NCBI GenBank assembly: GCA_002937555.1
Contig: PTKB01000081.1
Span: 1 to 10,192, forward strand
Source of the DNA: Alphaproteobacteria bacterium MarineAlpha10_Bin2
Lineage (GTDB): Bacteria > Pseudomonadota > Alphaproteobacteria > UBA828
DNA length: 10,192 nt
Direction of reading: 5' to 3'
Numbering within the stretch: the first letter of the stretch is position 1; every line of letters starts with the position of its first letter. Positions 6,269 through 10,192 of this stretch are shown piece by piece. Position numbers and translations under genes: made by a program. The notes below the pieces were generated by a model. That model saw nothing but the letters and a program-made list of their open reading frames with translations. It was not told where the DNA came from and did no database searches.

Positions 6269-6283
6269 AGGAGAAATACAATT
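6269..6283 (+). promoter_or_regulatory. Ribosome binding site pointing to an ATT start
   Basis: AGGAG at 6269-6273 is the clearest Shine-Dalgarno in this part of the window. Seven bases later comes ATT (6281), which is in frame with a plausible extended N terminus of the next gene. The nearby ATG codons at 6291 and 6300 are in another frame that stops after about ten codons. This suggests either a rare ATT start or a mutated ATG. Confidence 0.4.
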
Positions 6284-7077
6284 CTTAATCATGGTAAATA
6301 TGACGAGATCAAAGCCGCCATGAACAGCGGCGAGTTCGAACGCGCCACCGCGATGATCGAACAGACGCTGGCGGCTGACGGCCGATTTGCCGAGGGGCGC
6401 CAAGTCGAGCTTGCCAATTGGTTGGTGATGGGCGCGAACTGGCGCTTGATCGGCCGGCTATTGCCCAGCCACACGAATAGCCTGTTCACCGGCGGCTGGC
6501 TGAACTCCCTGGTGCATGGCCGGCCGATGCCGAGGGCGGGATGCTGCCTTGGCTGAGCTATTCGGCAATCGATTTCATCGAGGGCGTCGTGAGAGCGGAC
6601 TGGCGCGTCTTCGAATGGGGAAGCGGCACCTCGACCGCCTGGTGGGGCAGCCGCGTCGAACATATCCACGCGATCGAGCACGAACGGCAATATTACGATC
6701 AGGTCGCGGCCTTCGGTCTCGCCAACCTCACGCTCCGCCTCTGCGAGGCCTCCGAGGACTATGTCGGCGCCATCGACAGCGCCGCGGGCGGCCCGTTCGA
6801 CGCCATCATCATCGACGGCGAAGCGCCGGCGCATCTCAAGTCCGGCGGCATTCTCATCTTCGACGATTCGGGCCGCGCAGCACATCGCGACAGCCTTGTT
6901 CATTTGCGCGACGGGGGCCTGAAGCGCATCGATTTTTTCGGTTTGAGGCCGAGTTTCCTTTATCGCAAATGCACCTCAGTGTTTTTATCCGACGATGCTA
7001 TCTTGACGCGCGCGGCGTTGCCGAGCGAAAAGCGATCCTGCCTCGGGCCAACGATTTCCCAGGCCATGGGCGAGTAG
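6281..7077 (+). pseudogene. Frameshifted SAM-dependent methyltransferase-like gene
   Basis: Two overlapping frames together make one protein. Frame one reads from 6281 (ATT; first ATG at 6320) with NHGKYDEIKAAMNSGEF, then a helical N-terminal part and WLNSLVHGRP, before drifting into a stop at 6556. Frame two takes over near 6525 with DAEGGMLPWLSYSAIDF, then the glycine-rich SAM motif VFEWGSGTSTAWW, the acidic HAIEHE strand end, and DAIIIDGEAP. The C-terminal half ends normally at 7077. Loss of one base (or four) around 6520-6530 explains the break. The family is a small class I methyltransferase commonly found among surface-polysaccharide and glycosyltransferase genes; its acceptor is unknown. 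It could be a true pseudogene, a sequencing error, or two overlapping ORFs translated separately. The first 25-30 codons are AT-richer than the rest. Confidence 0.7.
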
Positions 7078-7176
7078 CCGGCCGCCCTTGGTACGCGATT
7101 GTCCCGCAAGCGCGAAATAGGGTTCGATCGAACGATTGCCGACTCCAACCTTCAAATAGCCACTACGGTTAATTTC

Positions 7177-7689
7177 ATGAAAGTCGCCGTCATTACGCCA
7201 TATTTTGAAACGGATGAAGACTGGCTGAAAAAGTGCCATGAGAGCGTGCTGGCGCAGACGCATCATTGCACGCAGATCTTTGTCGCCGACGGTGCGCCGC
7301 AGGATGTGATTTCCGACTTCGACGCGCAGCATATCGTGCTCGGTGCCAATCATGGCGACTATGGCAATACGCCGCGCGCGATCGGCTCCGTTTCAGCCAT
7401 CGGCCAAGGGTTCGACGCCATCGCGTGGCTCGATGCGGACAATTGGTATGAGCCCAATCACATCGAATCGCTCGTCGGCCTGCACCGGAAACAGGGCGCC
7501 GCGATTTGTACGTCGTCGCGCATGATCTATGGCAGTAATGGCGCACCGCTCGGGCTTTGCCCCAATGTGGACGGTAAGAAATTCGTCGACACCAATTGCT
7601 ATCTGTTGACGCGCGCGGCATATGAATTGATATCGGTATGGTATGAGATGGAGCCTCGGCTTCACCCGGTTGGGGATATGGAGCGATAA
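7177..7689 (+). CDS. Family 2-like glycosyltransferase, probably C-terminally truncated
   Basis: The ORF gives 170 residues from ATG 7177. It opens with MKVAVITPYFET and ESVLAQTH, the nucleotide-sugar-binding start of GT-A family 2 enzymes. Then come VADGAPQD, the HGDYGNTPRAIG segment, and WLDADNWYEPNHI at about 87-99, whose DAD is the metal-binding DxD motif. DTNCYLLTRAAYELI follows. It ends soon after, at HPVGDMER, where relatives usually continue for some tens of residues past a DR.W-type segment. The C terminus may therefore be lost to a frameshift or stop. Frame use supports the start, as the family N terminus begins exactly there, though no Shine-Dalgarno is visible. It follows the methyltransferase by about 100 bases. 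The sugar donor and acceptor are unknown. Confidence 0.8.
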   Translation: MKVAVITPYFETDEDWLKKCHESVLAQTHHCTQIFVADGAPQDVISDFDAQHIVLGANHGDYGNTPRAIGSVSAIGQGFDAIAWLDADNWYEPNHIESLVGLHRKQGAAICTSSRMIYGSNGAPLGLCPNVDGKKFVDTNCYLLTRAAYELISVWYEMEPRLHPVGDMER

Positions 7690-7772
7690 AGTTTCGTGCT
7701 GGCCGTGTAGTTCCTGCAAATACTCGTAGCAGCCAAGACGGGAAGGAGCCGAGGCGGGGGACACCGATTGCG

Positions 7773-7789
7773 GCGCATGATTTATGCGC
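7773..7789. terminator. Small hairpin in the convergent gap
   Basis: GCGCAT (7773-7778) and ATGCGC (7784-7789) form a 6-bp stem around GATTT, between the two converging glycosyltransferase genes. No T-run flanks it, so it is only a weak candidate for bidirectional termination. Nothing else stands out in 7690-7842. Confidence 0.25.
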
Positions 7790-7842
7790 GCATCGAGCGC
7801 AGTATCGAACAGCGGCGAAGGCGTTCGCTCGAATATCAGATC

Positions 7843-8757
7843 TCAAAGGCATTCGGCGACGCGCCCTGGCGCGAAATGTTCGCCATAGTGCGCCTCTCCC
7901 GCTGCGGCAATGCGCGCCGCTTCCTCCGGATGGTCGAGATAATGTTCGATCTTCTCCAACAGTTCGCCGATCGAGCCATAGGCGGCCAGGTGCTCGCCCT
8001 CGCGGAACAGGTGGGAGAGGCCGGATTGCGGCGCCAAGCGGTCGGTCAAAACCATGCCACCGGCCGCCATGATCTCGAATATCCGCATGTTGAGGTCGCC
8101 GTTGAGACTGCAATTCAAGCTGATGCGGGCGGCGCGATAATGACGCGCGGCGCGTTCAGCGGGGACTTGGAATTGCCGCAACGGCAGCGCACGCGCCTCG
8201 ATGGCGTCAAGCAGGCGCCGCCGCCTGGGGTGATAGACACCGCTTTGGCCGATAAAAATGATTTCGCGAATAGTTTCTTTGACCGGCGACGCCTTATGGC
8301 CGACGACATTCATGCTCGGCAGCCAATGCACCTCTTTGAGCCCGTGCGATGCAAACCAGTGGGCATGGCGGAGATTGTAGAGCGCGATATGGAAATCAAA
8401 CGCCTCGTCGTCGAGATAGGAGAGCGCGCTCTGCAAAGGGCTCGTCAGATGATGGGTGTCGGCGAGGAGCGCCACCTTGGGGCAATCGAACGCGGCCAAA
8501 TTTACGCGCCCGTTCAGGGCCGTGGCGTCGATGGAAACAAGAATGACGTCGGGCGCCTGATTGGAGGGAAGGTCTTTCAACAATGCCGACAGATCGTAGC
8601 GCCCCTTTGGCGTGGCGATGGACATTACCCGGTCCCCGTCGCGCCGCGTTTTCATGAAGGGTCCAACCACCACCATGTTTTCAGAGACGCGTGGCGGCGG
8701 GATGTATCCGGGTTCGGTGTGGTGGCAATAGACAACCCGGGGATTGTGCCCTGCCAT
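7843..8757 (-). CDS. CgeB-like glycosyltransferase
   Basis: This 304-residue protein has the two-part layout of CgeB/Glyco_trans_1_2 glycosyltransferases of the GT-B type. The N-terminal half contains short Rossmann-like strands (VVYCHHTEP, DVILVSIDATAL, KVALLADTHH). The C-terminal half carries the family's best-conserved stretch, ISLNCSLNGDLNMRIFEI with AAGGMVLTDR, at 212-240. A helical tail (LLEKIEHYLDHPEEAARIAAAGEAHY) follows. The ORF could start at 8808, but ATG 8757 is chosen because it lies 5 bases after the stop of the preceding OGT gene and has a GAGTAAGAG sequence just upstream. That spacing indicates translational coupling in one minus-strand operon. The end at RVAECL is close to the usual end, though slightly short. 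Donor and acceptor are unknown. Confidence 0.85.
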   Translation of the reverse strand: MAGHNPRVVYCHHTEPGYIPPPRVSENMVVVGPFMKTRRDGDRVMSIATPKGRYDLSALLKDLPSNQAPDVILVSIDATALNGRVNLAAFDCPKVALLADTHHLTSPLQSALSYLDDEAFDFHIALYNLRHAHWFASHGLKEVHWLPSMNVVGHKASPVKETIREIIFIGQSGVYHPRRRRLLDAIEARALPLRQFQVPAERAARHYRAARISLNCSLNGDLNMRIFEIMAAGGMVLTDRLAPQSGLSHLFREGEHLAAYGSIGELLEKIEHYLDHPEEAARIAAAGEAHYGEHFAPGRVAECL

Positions 8758-8762
8758 GGCTC

Positions 8763-10192
8763 TTACTCGGTACCGGCCGGCGTGGCGCCGGTGCACCATT
8801 GTTGCCACATGTCGCGGTAAGCCGTCTCAATGGCGCGGGCGAGGCCGGGGCCGTCGCGGAGGTCGGATTTCTGCATACGCCCGCGCAGTTCCGCTCGCAG
8901 CGCGGCCAGCGCCGCGCCGTCTTCGGCCAGGCCTTTTGCCACGTCGACAAAGGCGTTTTCATCGCCGGCGATAAGATGCGGCAGGTCGAGGGCGTGTAGC
9001 AGGCTGGCGCAGAGGCGCCCGGCATGGTTCCGCCCCTCGAGCGTTACCACCGGCACGCCCATCCACATCGCCTCGCAACTCGTCGTCACGCCATTATAGG
9101 GAAACGTGTCGAGCGCAATGTCGACGCGGCCATAGGCACCGAGATGATCGCCCTTTTCCTTGATGCGGCCGAGCGTCTCGATGCGTTCGCCGGCGATCCC
9201 GTGGCTCTCGAACAGCGCACGGTATCTAATGCGCGTGGCTTCATCGCTGAGTGATTTGGCTTTGAGGATAAATCGGCTGCCGGGTACCGCCGCCATGACC
9301 TTGGCCCACAGCGCCACCACATCGGGCGTAACTTTGGCCAGCGTGTTGAACGAACCGAAAGTGATCCCACCGCTCTTGCCTGAAGGTGGCGGCGCCACTT
9401 CGGGCGCGGAATCGGGCGCGGTATAGCACAAAAAATTTCGATCCAGGCGATATAGTGTTTCGGCATGGAACGCCTCCTGGCCTTTGGGGTCGGTGTGCCA
9501 ATCGGTGAGGCGGTAATCGATGGCGGCGAGGCCGGTGGTGCAGCAATAGCCGAGATAGCTGAGCTGCACCGGCGCCGGACGCCTGGCGAACGTAAGCATA
9601 CGATTGAGGCCGGTGTGGCCGGCAAGATCGACAAGAATATCAATCTCATCGTCGCGGATCAGCGCCGCCACTTGGTCGTCGTTCATACTGTACGTCTCGT
9701 GTCAATCCGCCGCCAGATCCTTGAGATGGGCGGTCATCGCGTCTTTTTGCGACGCGTTGGCGTAACAGATCGGATGGAAGGTTTCCCGGTCATGCGCGGC
9801 GAGAACTGCCTCAAAAAATTAGGATACCGAATGCACGCGGAAATCGGGCGAGATATAGCCGACGCGGAGCGGGCGCGCCGGGGCGCGTGAATTGGCATGC
9901 GTCTCGGTGGCCGGCCGGAATTTGTCCGCCCTCACCGCTGCCCATTCCAGGTGCGCCGTGAAAATTTCACTCGGGCTCCATTTGGGGTCGAAATTGAAAC
10001 AGCGCAGGCGCGCACTTTGGGCTTCGGCAAAATCGGGCGCCAGTTCGACCTGACGCGTGAGGCAGGCCAGCGCCTCGCCAAGCTTGCCCTGATCCTGGAG
10101 CGCCAATGCCATATTGTTTTGGGCAAGACGGTGTTTGGGCACGATCTCGATTGGGCGGCGGTAACAGTCCAGCGACTCTTCCAGGCGTCCCT
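8763..10192 (-). pseudogene. TPR plus O-GlcNAc transferase (SPINDLY/GT41-type) gene with two in-frame stops, partial
   Basis: This gene enters from the right edge. The visible part starts inside TPR repeats (RLAQNNMALALQDQGKLGEA, EALACLTRQVELAPDFAEAQ). It then has the linker LRVGYISPDF and the GT41 catalytic region: DILVDLAGHTGLNRMLTFA, PVQLSYLGYCCTTGLAAIDY, GSFNTLAKVTPDVVALW, DTFPYNGVTTSCEAMWMG and PVVTLEGRNHAGR. It ends with AYRDMWQQWC. The family transfers GlcNAc-type sugars to Ser/Thr of proteins. Two stops interrupt one otherwise continuous frame: TAA at 9819-9821 (Tyr position, after HSVS and before FFEAVLAAHD) and TGA at 9702-9704 (Trp position, between AAD and HETYS). They are exactly 39 codons apart and no frameshift is needed. 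Each is one base from the expected codon. An internal ATG at 9686 could start the C-terminal catalytic part, but it has no Shine-Dalgarno. Confidence 0.88.

Noticed and set aside
6289..6903. Minus-strand open frame opposite the methyltransferase-like gene
   Set aside because: The plus strand carries the SAM-binding motif and the frames join into a known fold. The minus frame has no recognisable motif.
7768..8820. Long plus-strand open frame of 350 codons
   Set aside because: It is antisense to the CgeB-like glycosyltransferase, whose conserved motifs, length and coupling to the upstream gene are convincing. The plus frame has the Arg/Gln/His-rich look of a shadow frame in GC-rich DNA.
9702..9704. 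TGA read as tryptophan (alternative code)
   Set aside because: thyX, the LysE-type gene and the CgeB-like gene use TGA as a normal stop, and the OGT gene also contains TAA. Recoding would not explain both stops.

Overview
This window looks like chromosome from an alphaproteobacterium, probably near the Rhodospirillales, though I cannot place it more precisely from sequence alone. The evidence is high GC, a permuted two-piece tmRNA gene (ssrA), an SspB of the alphaproteobacterial type, divergent hflK/mrp genes, and a full TTAA-N7-TTAA CtrA-type box.

Left part (1-3000). The first 27 codons of hflK run off the left edge on the minus strand, divergent from mrp (Fe-S cluster carrier ATPase). After mrp comes a small convergent TPR-like ORF on the minus strand, with a CtrA-type box upstream of it. 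Next is thyX (flavin-dependent thymidylate synthase), also on the minus strand.

Middle (3000-6190). Divergently from thyX, a clear promoter reads into ssrA. The gene has the permuted order acceptor piece, spacer, coding piece, and it encodes the tag ANDNEVALAA. About 50 bases downstream lies sspB, the adaptor that hands ssrA-tagged proteins to ClpXP, so the tagging RNA and the tag-recognition factor are side by side. A LysE/RhtB-type exporter and a [4Fe-4S] TrmA/RlmD-type RNA m5U methyltransferase follow on the same strand. Apart from the exporter, the theme is RNA and protein quality control.

Right part (6190-10192). After an AT-rich junction comes an accessory glycan-modification block: a SAM-dependent methyltransferase-like gene and a family 2 glycosyltransferase on plus, facing a CgeB-like glycosyltransferase and a TPR/O-GlcNAc-transferase (SPINDLY-type) gene on minus. 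The block carries several lesions. The methyltransferase ORF is frameshifted and lacks a conventional in-frame start at its apparent N terminus. The OGT gene has two in-frame stops exactly where the family has Tyr and Trp. The family 2 glycosyltransferase ends early. Either the locus is decaying or the assembly has local errors. Such gene sets often modify flagellin or surface proteins, but no acceptor protein is visible here.

I found no IS element, CRISPR array, tRNA or rRNA. The best candidates for follow-up are the ssrA-sspB pair with its short tag, the CtrA box, and the multiply disrupted glycosylation block.
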